In this document: piece by piece, positions 56,634 to 64,000 of the stretch
How positions within the stretch are numbered: the stretch's first letter is position 1
How the letters are laid out: each line of letters opens with the position of its first letter
Assembly: GCA_947623745.1 (NCBI GenBank)
Contig: CANQHN010000015.1
Location: 1-64,000 of the forward strand
Reading direction: 5' to 3'
From: an uncultured Oscillospiraceae bacterium
GTDB taxonomy: Bacteria; Bacillota; Clostridia; Oscillospirales; Oscillospiraceae
Length of the DNA: 64,000 bases
Notes under the pieces: generated by a model
Databases searched by the model: none
The model's input: only the letters and a program-made list of their open reading frames with translations
Told to the model about the DNA's origin: nothing
Translations under genes and position numbers: made by a program

Positions 56634-57998
56634 TTACGCCTGGTGCCCCTTGGCGATGATGACGTCCACCACCCGCTGGGCCAGCGCCTGGCACTGGTCC
56701 TTCTCCGGGGCCTCCACCATCACCCGCACCAGCGGCTCGGTGCCCGACTCCCGGACCAGGATGCGGCCGGTGTCCCCCAGCTCGTCCGCCACGGCCTTCA
56801 CCGCGGCCTGGACGTCCAGGTCGTCCTGGGCGGCCTTTTTGTCCTTCACCCGCACATTGAGCAGCACCTGGGGGTAGATGGTCACCGGCTCGGCCAGGCG
56901 GCTCAGAGGCAGCTTTTTGGCCATCATGACCTCCATCACCTTCAGGGAGGTGAGGATGCCGTCGCCGGTGCGGGCGTACTTGGACAGGATGATGTGCCCC
57001 GACTGCTCCCCGCCGATGCGGTCGCCGTGCTGCGTCATGTACTCGTAGACGTACTTGTCCCCCACGGCGGTCTTGGCGTAGTTGATGCCGACCTCGTCCA
57101 GGGCCTTGTACAGGCCGAAGTTGGACATGACAGTGGTGACCACGGTGTTGGTGGTCAGCTTGCCCCGCTCCTTCATGTAGCGGCTGTACAGGTACATGAT
57201 CTTGTCCCCGTCCACCAGCTCGCCGTTCTCGTCCACGGCCAGGCAGCGGTCGGCGTCCCCGTCGTAGGCGAAGCCCACGTCCATGCCGTGCTCCTTCACA
57301 TACCTCTGGAGCCCGGCGATGTGAGTGGAGCCGGCGTCCCGGTTGATGTTCAGCCCGTCGGGCTGGTCGTTGATGACGTACACCTGGGCGCCCAGGGCCC
57401 GGAACACGTTGGGGGCGATGGCCCAGGCGCTGCCGTTGGCGCAGTCCAGGGCGATCTTCTTGCCCTTGAAGGAGTACATGGCCAGGGAGATCAGGTAGCC
57501 CATGTAGCGGTTGCGCCCGGCGCTGTGGTCCACCACCGCGCCGATATGCTCGCCGGTGGCGAAGGGCAGCCGGGTCCAGAGCTGGCCGTCCAGCTCCAGC
57601 CTGCCGTCCAGGTAGTCCTCCACCAGGGCGATGGTGGCCTCGTCCATCTTCTCCCCGTCCCGGTTGAGCAGCTTGATGCCGTTGTCGTAGAAGGGGTTGT
57701 GGGAGGCGGAGATCATCACGCCGCAGTCGAAGCCGTCCGCCCGGGCCACATAGGACACCGAGGGGGTGGTGGTGACGTGGAGCAGGTACACGTCCGCCCC
57801 GGAGGCGGTGGCGCCTGCGCTCAGGGCGTACTCCAGCATGTAGCTGGAGCGGCGGGTGTCCTTGCCCAGCACGATGCTGGCCTTTCCGCTGCGGCCGTAG
57901 TACCAGCCCAGAAAGCGGCCGATCTGGTAGGCGTGCTCGGCGGTGAGGCCCTCGTTGACCTTGCCCCGGAACCCGTCGGTGCCGAAATATCTGCCCAT
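56634..57998 (-). CDS. glmM: phosphoglucosamine mutase
   Basis: Converts glucosamine-6-phosphate to glucosamine-1-phosphate for peptidoglycan precursor synthesis. 454 residues, usual length. Motifs: KYFGTDG-like start (GRYFGTDGFRGKVN), phosphoserine loop SASHNP (about 96-101), metal loop DGDADR, sugar loop GGEQSGH, phosphate loop RESGTEPLVRVM. It starts 3 bases after the upstream acyltransferase-fold gene, whose product may act on the next step. Confidence 0.96.
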   Translation of the reverse strand: MGRYFGTDGFRGKVNEGLTAEHAYQIGRFLGWYYGRSGKASIVLGKDTRRSSYMLEYALSAGATASGADVYLLHVTTTPSVSYVARADGFDCGVMISASHNPFYDNGIKLLNRDGEKMDEATIALVEDYLDGRLELDGQLWTRLPFATGEHIGAVVDHSAGRNRYMGYLISLAMYSFKGKKIALDCANGSAWAIAPNVFRALGAQVYVINDQPDGLNINRDAGSTHIAGLQRYVKEHGMDVGFAYDGDADRCLAVDENGELVDGDKIMYLYSRYMKERGKLTTNTVVTTVMSNFGLYKALDEVGINYAKTAVGDKYVYEYMTQHGDRIGGEQSGHIILSKYARTGDGILTSLKVMEVMMAKKLPLSRLAEPVTIYPQVLLNVRVKDKKAAQDDLDVQAAVKAVADELGDTGRILVRESGTEPLVRVMVEAPEKDQCQALAQRVVDVIIAKGHQA

Positions 57999-58001
57999 AT
58001 G

Positions 58002-58670
58002 TTACACTCCTTTGTCCCGGGGGACGATGACGCCGCCGGTCTTATAGATGCTGTCCGGGGGGATGGCGCCCCGGACGCAGGACACTGGGTAGATGCTGGA
58101 GCCGCGGCCCACCACCGTGCCGGGGTTGAGCACGCTGTTGCAGCCCACCTCTACGTGGTCGCCCAGGACGGCCCCAAACTTCTTCCGGCCGGTCTCCAGG
58201 AGCGCCTCGCCGTCCTTCACCGCCACCAGGGTCCGGTCGGACTTCACATTGGAGGTGATGGAGCCGGCCCCCATGTGGCTCTTATAGCCCAGGATGGAGT
58301 CGCCCACGTAGTTGTAGTGGGGGACCTGCACCCCGTCGAACAGGATGACGTTTTTCAGCTCCACGCTGTTGCCCACCACGCAGCCCGCCCCCACCAGGGC
58401 GGAGCCCCGGACGAAGGCGCAGTGGCGCACCTCGGTGTCCGGCCCGATGATGCAGGGCGCGCCCAGGTAGGCGCTGGGGAACACCTTTGCGCTTTTGTGG
58501 ACCCACACCTGGGGGGAGCGCTCCTCATAGTCCGGCCCCAGGGTGGGGCCGATGGTCAAAATCAGCTGCTTGATGCCCTCCAGGGCCTGCCAGGGGTACT
58601 GGAACCCGGCCAGGTATTCCCCGGCCAGGGTGTGGGACAGGTCCAGCAGCCGCGTCGTCTCAAGATCCAT
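58002..58670 (-). CDS. left-handed beta-helix sugar nucleotidyltransferase-like protein
   Basis: Protein of 222 residues made mainly of hexapeptide repeats (AYLGAPCIIGPDTEVRHCAFVRG, ALVGAGCVVGNSVELKNVIL, VEVGCNSVLNPGTVVG), as in the C-terminal half of GlmU. It lacks the N-terminal pyrophosphorylase domain. Often annotated as UDP-N-acetylglucosamine pyrophosphorylase. Adjacent to glmM (3 bases), so a glucosamine-1-phosphate acetyltransferase role is plausible. The start at 58670 is inferred from the conserved beginning MDLETTRLLDL; the ribosome site is weak. Confidence 0.82.
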   Translation of the reverse strand: MDLETTRLLDLSHTLAGEYLAGFQYPWQALEGIKQLILTIGPTLGPDYEERSPQVWVHKSAKVFPSAYLGAPCIIGPDTEVRHCAFVRGSALVGAGCVVGNSVELKNVILFDGVQVPHYNYVGDSILGYKSHMGAGSITSNVKSDRTLVAVKDGEALLETGRKKFGAVLGDHVEVGCNSVLNPGTVVGRGSSIYPVSCVRGAIPPDSIYKTGGVIVPRDKGV

Positions 58671-58914
58671 ATACTTGCCCGCTTTCAGTTTTTGGCCTCG
58701 CGGCCATTCTATGCTGCGCCGCCCGGACCGGGCGGTCTGCTTGATTTTACCACCTTTTTTCCCGCTTGACAATGGGGAGAATGTACCAGAGGACGCGGCG
58801 GATCGCCCCCCGTCCATGGGCAGCCTGAGCATACCACGGGGCTGTTTTGGGAGGGCGGGACGCAGAAGGGGAGGCGGTTCGCCCCGGCCGCCCCGGTTTC
58901 CCTGCAAATTCCCT
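58671..58914. other. divergent intergenic region
   Basis: Carries the promoters for the glmM cluster (minus, not firmly placed) and the CNNM gene (plus, at 58915). No gene is seen. Confidence 0.5.
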
Positions 58915-58943
58915 TTGCAATCCGGTATCAGGTGTGCTATACT
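58915..58943 (+). promoter_or_regulatory. promoter of the CNNM/CorC-type gene
   Basis: TTGCAA (58915-58920), 17-bp spacer, TATACT (58938-58943). A small hairpin (TTGGGA..TCCCAA) lies in the short leader at about 58954-58969. Confidence 0.65.
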
Positions 58944-59007
58944 TCTATTTTAATTGGGAGCGATTCCCAAAATCTGAGAAAAAGAAAGCAGAGTTGATTT
59001 GTCCCCG

Positions 59008-60255
59008 ATGGACAGCAGCAGTATTGGCATGGTGGCCGCGCTGGTGTGCCTGATCGCCATGTCCGCCTATTTTTCCGCCACCGAGACCGCCTTTACATCC
59101 CTGAACCGCATCCGGCTGAAGAACAAGGCCGACGCGGGCGACGCCCGGGCCAGGCGGGCCCTGGCGCTGGCCGAGGACTACGACCGCCTGCTCTCCGCCA
59201 TCCTGGTGGGCAACAACGTGGTCAACATCACCGCCACCACCGTCGCCACCGTGCTGTGCACCAAATGGTTCCTCCAGTACGGCCCCACGGTGGCCACCGT
59301 GGCCCTGACGGTCCTCATCCTGGTGTTCGGCGAGGTGTCCCCCAAGAGCCTGGCCAAGGAGCGCCCGGAGGCCTGGGCCATGCTGTCGGCCCCGCTGCTG
59401 AAGTTCTTCATGGTGCTCTTCACCCCCGTCAACTTCCTGTTCACCCAGTGGAAGCGCCTGCTGTCCAAGGTGTTCCGGGGCGGCGGGGAGGACGGCATCA
59501 CCGAGGAGGAGCTGGTGGGCATGGTAGACCAGGCGGAGACCGAGGGCGGCCTGGACGAGCAGGAGAGCGACCTCATCCGCAACGCCATCGAGTTCAGCGC
59601 AGCGGAGGTGTCCGACATCCTCACCCCCCGGGTGGACCTGGCGGCCCTGGAGGAGAACGACTCCATGGAGCGGGCCGCCGCCCTGTTCGTGGAGAGCGGG
59701 TTCTCGCGCCTGCCCGTCTACCACGAGACCATCGACAACATCGTGGGCGTCATCCACGAGAAGGACTTCTACGCCGCCCGCTACCGGGGGGAGACCATGC
59801 TCTCCAACCTGAAATCCCCGGTGATCTACACCACCCAGACCACCCAGCTGCCCCAACTGCTGCACATTCTCCAGAGCCAGAAGGCCCACATGGCCGTGGT
59901 GGTGGACGAGTACGGCGGCACCGTGGGCATCGTCACGCTGGAGGACATCCTGGAGGAGCTGGTGGGGGAGATCTGGGACGAGCACGACGAGGTCATCGAG
60001 ACCTTCCGCAAGCAGGCCGACGGCAGCTACCTCATCGCCTGCTCGGCGGACCTGGACGATATGTACGACCTGTTTTCCGTTAAGGGCGAGTGCGGCGCGG
60101 CCACCGTGTCCGGCTGGGTGCTGGAGCAGGTGGGCCGGGTGCCCGAGGTGGGCGACCGGTTCCAGGCCGAGGGCCTGGATGTCACCGTTACCCGGGTGGA
60201 GCACCGCCGGGTGCTGGAGATCCGGGTGGAGGTCATAAAACAGGAGAAACAGTAA
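59008..60255 (+). CDS. CNNM/HlyC-CorC family ion transporter-related protein
   Basis: Membrane protein of about 415 residues: DUF21 membrane domain (about 1-185; [38 protein letters not shown]), a CBS pair (about 205-325; [41 protein letters not shown]) and a C-terminal CorC_HlyC domain (about 335-415). The family exports or balances Mg2+ or similar ions; the name hemolysin is historical. TTG 58999 is an alternative start with a slightly better spaced purine stretch. Confidence 0.92.
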   Translation: MDSSSIGMVAALVCLIAMSAYFSATETAFTSLNRIRLKNKADAGDARARRALALAEDYDRLLSAILVGNNVVNITATTVATVLCTKWFLQYGPTVATVALTVLILVFGEVSPKSLAKERPEAWAMLSAPLLKFFMVLFTPVNFLFTQWKRLLSKVFRGGGEDGITEEELVGMVDQAETEGGLDEQESDLIRNAIEFSAAEVSDILTPRVDLAALEENDSMERAAALFVESGFSRLPVYHETIDNIVGVIHEKDFYAARYRGETMLSNLKSPVIYTTQTTQLPQLLHILQSQKAHMAVVVDEYGGTVGIVTLEDILEELVGEIWDEHDEVIETFRKQADGSYLIACSADLDDMYDLFSVKGECGAATVSGWVLEQVGRVPEVGDRFQAEGLDVTVTRVEHRRVLEIRVEVIKQEKQ

Positions 60256-60282
60256 AAAGCGGCGGGGACTCCCGCCGCTTGA
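60254..60282 (-). terminator. hairpin left of repeat element B
   Basis: AAGCGGCGGG..CCCGCCGCTT stem preceded by AAA (T-run on the minus strand). It is nearly identical to the hairpin at 60483-60510 on the other side of the element. Confidence 0.65.
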
Positions 60283-60285
60283 GAC

Positions 60286-60478
60286 TGTTAAAAAAGGCCC
60301 TTGGCCTTTTTTAACAAAGGGCTGCGGCCCGCGGCAGCGCACTCGTTGTCCGCTGAACGCAGACAACTCGCACGTTTGCGGGCCGAGAGGGATTTTTCCC
60401 GACGTACATGCCGCCGGGAAAAATAGATCACACTGGATTCGCGCCTGCGGGCGCGAACTCTGCTAGGCTTTCTTAACA
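60286..60478 (+). repeat. structured repeat element B
   Basis: A 193-base relative of element A. It starts with a perfect 14-bp hairpin (TGTTAAAAAAGGCC, complement at 60303-60316) and ends GGCTTTCTTAACA. Compared with A, the CGG of the outer stem is changed to TAA on both arms, keeping the pairing, and the right end changes in step (CCAACA to TTAACA). The large middle module of A is replaced by a short TTGTC/GACAA hairpin (60345-60366). Confidence 0.75.
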
Positions 60479-60482
60479 AACT

Positions 60483-60510
60483 AAAGCGGCGGGTGCTCCC
60501 GCCGCTTTTT
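60483..60510 (+). terminator. terminator right of repeat element B
   Basis: AAAGCGGCGGG..CCCGCCGCTTTTT with a plus-strand T-run; ends the CNNM transcript after it has crossed element B. Confidence 0.85.
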
Positions 60511-60513
60511 GAG

Positions 60514-63156
60514 TTATCCCGCCCGGACGGGAACTTTTTTTTGCCCCGCGGCCTCCCGGCCCCGGCGCAGCGCTTTCTCCCCCTCACAGATGGGGATGGG
60601 GGCGGCGGCCAGCAGCAGTACGCACAGCCACTCCGGCGCGCTCAGGGCGGCGACGGAGAACACCCCTCGGAGGGGCGGGATGAGCAGGATGGACAGCTGG
60701 AGCGCCAGCCCCGTGAGGAAGGCCCGGTTCATGGCCGGGTTGGACAGGGGGCCCTGGGCGAACAGGGAGCGGTCCTCGCTGCGCACGTTGTAGGCGTGGA
60801 ACAGCTGGCTCAAAGTCAGGGTGGCGAAGGCCATGGTGTTGGCGGCGGCCCCCTCCTGGCCCGGCGCGCCCAGCGCGAGGCCCAGGAAGTAGGCGCACAG
60901 AGTCAGGCCCCCCACCATCAGCCCCTGCCAGGCCAGACGCAGGGAGAAGGCCCGGTCGAACAGCCCCCGGCGGGCGTCCCGGGGCGGCTGGGACATCACC
61001 ACCTCCTCCACCGGCTCCACCCCCAGGGCCAGGGCGGGGAGGGAGTCGGTGACCAGGTTCAGCCACAGCAGCTGCACCGGGGCCAGGGGCATCTGCCCGA
61101 AGTCCAGCAGGGTGGCGATGAAGATGGTGAAGATCTCCCCGATGTTGCAGGAGAGCAGGTAGTGGATGGCCTTGCGGATGTTGGAGTAGATGCCCCGGCC
61201 CTCCTCCACCGCGTCCACGATGGTGGAGAAATTGTCGTCGGTGAGGACCATCTCCGCCGCCCCCTTGGCCACGTCGGTGCCGGAGCGGCCCATGGCGCAG
61301 CCGATGTCGGCGGCCCTCAGGGCGGGGGCGTCGTTGACCCCGTCCCCGGTCATGGCCACCACCGCCCCCCGCTTCTGCCAGGCCCGGACGATGCGCATTT
61401 TGTGCTCCGGGGACACCCGGGCAAAGACGGAGAACCGGTCGATGTCCTCCTCCAGCATCTCCTGGGGCATGAAGTCCAGCTCCGTGCCGGTGATGGCCAG
61501 GTCGCCGTCCCGGCAGATGTCCAGCTCCCGGGCGATGGCCACGGCGGTGGAGCGGTGGTCGCCGGTGATCATCACCGGGCGCACCCCGGCGGCGTGGCAG
61601 TGGGCCACGGCGGCCTTGGCCTCCCGCCGGGGCGGGTCGGTCAGGCCGAACAGCCCCAGGAAGGTCAGGTCCCGCTCGATGCCGGCGCTGTCCGGCCTGG
61701 CCGGCGCCCGGCGCAGCTCCCGGCGGGCCACCGCCAGCACCCGCATGGCCTGCCGGGCCATGGCCTCGTTGGCGGCCAGGGCGGCGGCCCGGTCCGCGCC
61801 GGTCAGCGTGCCCCGGGGCCCCCGGGTGCACCGCCCCAGCAGCACATCCGGGGCCCCCTTCACCAGCACCAGCACCCCGCCTCCCGGGGCGGCGTGGAGG
61901 GTGGACATGAGCTTGCGCTGGGAGTCGAAGGGCAGCTCCCCCACCCGGGGCAGCTCCTCCTCCGCCCGACGCTGGTCCAGCCCCTCCCGGGCGGCGGCCA
62001 CCACCAGGGCCCCCTCGGTGGGGTCCCCGGCGGCCACGGGGGCCCCGGCCTTCCACTCCAGCTTGGCCTCGGAGCACAGGCACCCGGCCAGCAGGGCGTC
62101 CCGCCTGCGTCCGCCGGGGGGCAGCCAGAGCTGCTGCACGGTCATTTTGTTCTGGGTCAGGGTGCCGGTCTTGTCCGAGCAGATCACGCTGGCGCAGCCC
62201 AGCGTCTCCACGGCGGGCAGCTTCTTTACGATGGCCCCACGCCCGGCCATGCGCTGCACCCCCAGGGCCAGCACGATGGTCACGATGGCCGGCAGACCCT
62301 CCGGGATGGCCGCCACCGCCAGGGACACGGCGGTGAGCAGCATCTCCAGCAGGTTTTTCCCCTGGAGCAGCCCCACGCCGAACATCACCGCGCACACGCA
62401 CAGGCACAGGAAGGACAGCGTTTTGGAGATCTCCGCCATTTTGCGCTGGAGGGGGGTGGGCTGCGCCTCCCCCTCCTGGAGCAGAGCGGCGATACGGCCT
62501 ACCTGGGTGCGCATCCCCGTCTCACACACCAGGGCGGTGCACCGCCCGGAGGTGACCAGGGTGCTGGAGATGACCATGTTGCGCCGCTCAGCCAGGGGCG
62601 TACCGGGGGGGAGGGGGCCGCAGGGGCCCTTCTCCACCGGTACCGACTCGCCGGTCATGGCGCTCTCGTCGCAGCGCAGGCCGGCGCACTCCAGGATGCG
62701 GCAGTCGGCGGGCACCTGGTCCCCCGCCTCCAGCTCCACCACGTCCCCGGGCACCAGCCGCGCCGCCTCCAGCCGCACCAGCCGTCCGTCCCGCAGGCAG
62801 CGGGCCGTGGGGGAGGACATGCGCCGCAGCTCCTCCAGGGCCCGCTGGGCGTGGTCCTCCTGGGTGATGGAGATGACGTTGTTCACCACTACGATGACCA
62901 GGATGATGGCCGCGTCCAGCCAGTCCCGGCCCCCGCTGGCCGCCAGGGACAGCCCCGCCGCCCCCAGCAGCACCAGCACCATGGGGTCCCGGAGCTGGGC
63001 CAGGACCCGGCCGGGCAGGCCCGCCTTTTTCGGCTGGGCCAGCTCGTTGGGCCCGTACCGCTCCAGCCGCGCCCCGGCCTGGCGCTCCGTCAGGCCGCCG
63101 GGGACGGCCTCCAGGGCCTCCAGCAGCTCCTTGATGCTCCCGCTGTGCCAATCCAT
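60514..63156 (-). CDS. P-type calcium-transporting ATPase
   Basis: Cation pump of 880 residues in the SERCA/PMCA-like P2 group. Cation_ATPase_N (1-70), actuator domain with TGES (MTGESVPVEKG), phosphorylation motif CSDKTGTLT (Asp near 327), nucleotide domain (KGAPDVLLGRC), hinge MTGDGVNDAPALRAADIG, and a C-terminal membrane block. The membrane helix 4 motif AAIPEGLPA fits Ca2+ pumps. The start is ATG 63156, after GGAAGGAG; the longer frame is not preceded by a site. Confidence 0.95.
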   Translation of the reverse strand: MDWHSGSIKELLEALEAVPGGLTERQAGARLERYGPNELAQPKKAGLPGRVLAQLRDPMVLVLLGAAGLSLAASGGRDWLDAAIILVIVVVNNVISITQEDHAQRALEELRRMSSPTARCLRDGRLVRLEAARLVPGDVVELEAGDQVPADCRILECAGLRCDESAMTGESVPVEKGPCGPLPPGTPLAERRNMVISSTLVTSGRCTALVCETGMRTQVGRIAALLQEGEAQPTPLQRKMAEISKTLSFLCLCVCAVMFGVGLLQGKNLLEMLLTAVSLAVAAIPEGLPAIVTIVLALGVQRMAGRGAIVKKLPAVETLGCASVICSDKTGTLTQNKMTVQQLWLPPGGRRRDALLAGCLCSEAKLEWKAGAPVAAGDPTEGALVVAAAREGLDQRRAEEELPRVGELPFDSQRKLMSTLHAAPGGGVLVLVKGAPDVLLGRCTRGPRGTLTGADRAAALAANEAMARQAMRVLAVARRELRRAPARPDSAGIERDLTFLGLFGLTDPPRREAKAAVAHCHAAGVRPVMITGDHRSTAVAIARELDICRDGDLAITGTELDFMPQEMLEEDIDRFSVFARVSPEHKMRIVRAWQKRGAVVAMTGDGVNDAPALRAADIGCAMGRSGTDVAKGAAEMVLTDDNFSTIVDAVEEGRGIYSNIRKAIHYLLSCNIGEIFTIFIATLLDFGQMPLAPVQLLWLNLVTDSLPALALGVEPVEEVVMSQPPRDARRGLFDRAFSLRLAWQGLMVGGLTLCAYFLGLALGAPGQEGAAANTMAFATLTLSQLFHAYNVRSEDRSLFAQGPLSNPAMNRAFLTGLALQLSILLIPPLRGVFSVAALSAPEWLCVLLLAAAPIPICEGEKALRRGREAAGQKKVPVRAG

Positions 63157-63235
63157 GCCCTCACGCTCCTTCCGTTTCCACCAAGTATAGCGGAACGCCT
63201 GTCCGTAATTTGGGGAAAGGGGGAGCTTGGACAAA

Positions 63236-63268
63236 AAAATCCCGGCGGCCGCTGGCCGCCGGGATACT
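63236..63268 (-). terminator. terminator of the HtrA gene
   Basis: ATCCCGGCGGCC..GGCCGCCGGGAT stem, with a 7-base T-run on the minus strand, 15 bases after the protease stop. Confidence 0.9.
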
Positions 63269-63282
63269 GTATGCGGAGAAAA

Positions 63283-64000
63283 TCACCAGAAGAAGCTGCC
63301 GAAGGGCCACTGGCTGTAGAAATTGCCCCAGCCGCTGTTGGACTGGCTCTGCTCCTGCTGTTGCTGCTGCTGAGGCTGGTTGTTGGCCTGGGTCTGCTCG
63401 TTCTTCTCGTCCAGGGTGACGGTGAGCTTGACCTGCTCCTGCTGGCGGACGACGGTGAGGGTCACGGTGTCGCCGGCCTTGTAGTTGCTGGTCAGCGCGG
63501 CGGTGAGGGCGGTCTTGGAGTCCACGGCGATGTCGTCCACGGCGGTGATGATATCGTTCACTTGGAGGCCGGCCTTCTGGGCGCAGGAGCCGTCGGCCAC
63601 GTACTCCACCACGGCGCCGGCGGGGATGCCGTAGCGCTGGATCTCCTCGGTGACGTTGGTGACCTGGATGCCCAGGTAGGGCTTGCCGGTGACGTAGCCG
63701 TTCTGGATGATGTCCGCGAGCATACCCTTCACGTCGTTGATGGGCAGGGCGAACCCGAGACCCTCGGCGGACACGCCGGAGGAGGACTGGGTGTACTTGG
63801 CGGTGGTGATGCCCACCACGTTGCCGTAGCTGTCAAACAGGGGACCGCCGGAGTTGCCGGGGTTGATGGCGCAGTTGGTCTGGAGCACGTTGAGGGTGGT
63901 GGTCTCCCGCTGGCCGTTGGCGTTGGTGCTGCTGGTGCTGATGATCCGGTCCAGGGCGGACACCATGCCGTCGGTGAAGGTGAAGGTCAGCTCGCCCAGG
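63283..64000 (-). CDS. HtrA/DegP-like serine protease (partial, 5' end outside window)
   Basis: The C-terminal 238 residues of an envelope quality-control protease. The frame is open to the edge of the window, so the signal/membrane part and the catalytic His and Asp lie outside. Visible are the nucleophile loop NPGNSGGPLFDS, a PDZ domain (about YLGIQVTNVTEEIQRYGIPAGAVVEYV.. to TVTLTVVRQQEQVKLTVTL) and an unusual Gln-rich tail (QANNQPQQQQQQEQSQSN) ending in Trp/Phe-rich residues (WGNFYSQWPFGSFFW). Confidence 0.93.
   Translation of the reverse strand, partial: LGELTFTFTDGMVSALDRIISTSSTNANGQRETTTLNVLQTNCAINPGNSGGPLFDSYGNVVGITTAKYTQSSSGVSAEGLGFALPINDVKGMLADIIQNGYVTGKPYLGIQVTNVTEEIQRYGIPAGAVVEYVADGSCAQKAGLQVNDIITAVDDIAVDSKTALTAALTSNYKAGDTVTLTVVRQQEQVKLTVTLDEKNEQTQANNQPQQQQQQEQSQSNSGWGNFYSQWPFGSFFW

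Noticed and set aside
1..64000. CRISPR arrays, tRNA or rRNA genes
   Set aside because: I found no regular repeat-spacer pattern, no GTTCGANTC-type tRNA arms in a foldable context, and no rRNA-like stretches.

Overview
The window looks like chromosomal DNA from a GC-rich, low-oxygen gut-type Clostridia, most likely Oscillospiraceae (Flavonifractor/Pseudoflavonifractor-like). This is inferred from high GC with Firmicutes-style GGAGG ribosome binding sites, a Trp T-box, c-di-GMP-I riboswitches, a class M sirtuin with a zinc macrodomain, and families common in that group (DUF3793, DUF4037, DUF4125, PFL/DUF711). I see no rRNA, tRNA, CRISPR array, prophage or complete insertion sequence.

Layout. 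1-750: IS21-like terminal repeats and a structured repeat module. 749-4629: Na/phosphate cotransporter and a PhoPR-like two-component system. 5365-12077: a second two-component system (TCS) followed by an ABC-2/GldFG-like export operon with a DUF4340 protein. 12718-14589 (-): glycogen synthase with a long repetitive N-terminal tail. 15085-19310: hybrid histidine kinase paired with a solute-binding lipoprotein. 19422-21698 (-): secreted esterase. 22022-22633 (-): 3-methyladenine glycosylase. 22908-24932 (-): DUF4157 protein with two HExxH motifs. 25396-27885: MerR regulator and lipoprotein. 28129-32389: a third TCS wrapped around a BcrAB/LanFEG-like ABC transporter. 32497-34903 (-): trpD and a trpC-trpF fusion behind a tRNA-Trp T-box. 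35330-36556 (-): dicarboxylate/amino-acid symporter. 36802-38392 (-): zinc macrodomain and class M sirtuin. 38602-41476: tandem c-di-GMP riboswitches and a large coiled-coil surface protein. 41684-44151: TPR, DUF4037 and DUF4125 genes. 44215-45591: secreted protein with a duplicated domain. 45679-49554 (-): KtrB, KtrA, short KdpD, KdpE. 49747-50766: molybdopterin-binding protein. 50875-53875 (-): PFL protein, ACT protein, YfbR nucleotidase, DUF3793 protein. 54046-55674: gamma-glutamyltransferase. 56082-58670 (-): P-loop kinase-like protein, GlmM, and an acyltransferase-fold sugar nucleotidyltransferase-like protein. 59008-60255: CNNM/CorC protein. 60514-63156 (-): Ca-type P-ATPase. 63283-64000 (-): HtrA protease, cut by the window edge.

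The main theme is membrane and envelope signalling. There are four OmpR-family TCS plus one hybrid kinase. At or near each of the four OmpR-family loci there is a promoter with direct repeats spaced about 11 bp, the usual geometry for these regulators. In the second system the same repeat pair, at the same distance from the -10 box, precedes both the regulator genes and the adjacent ABC operon.

The most unusual material is non-coding: a modular family of hairpin-rich repeats (55717-56045, 60286-60478, with a related module at 490-605 and 4772-4806). Stem sequences differ between copies while pairing is kept. The two full copies each sit between convergent genes and their terminator-like hairpins.
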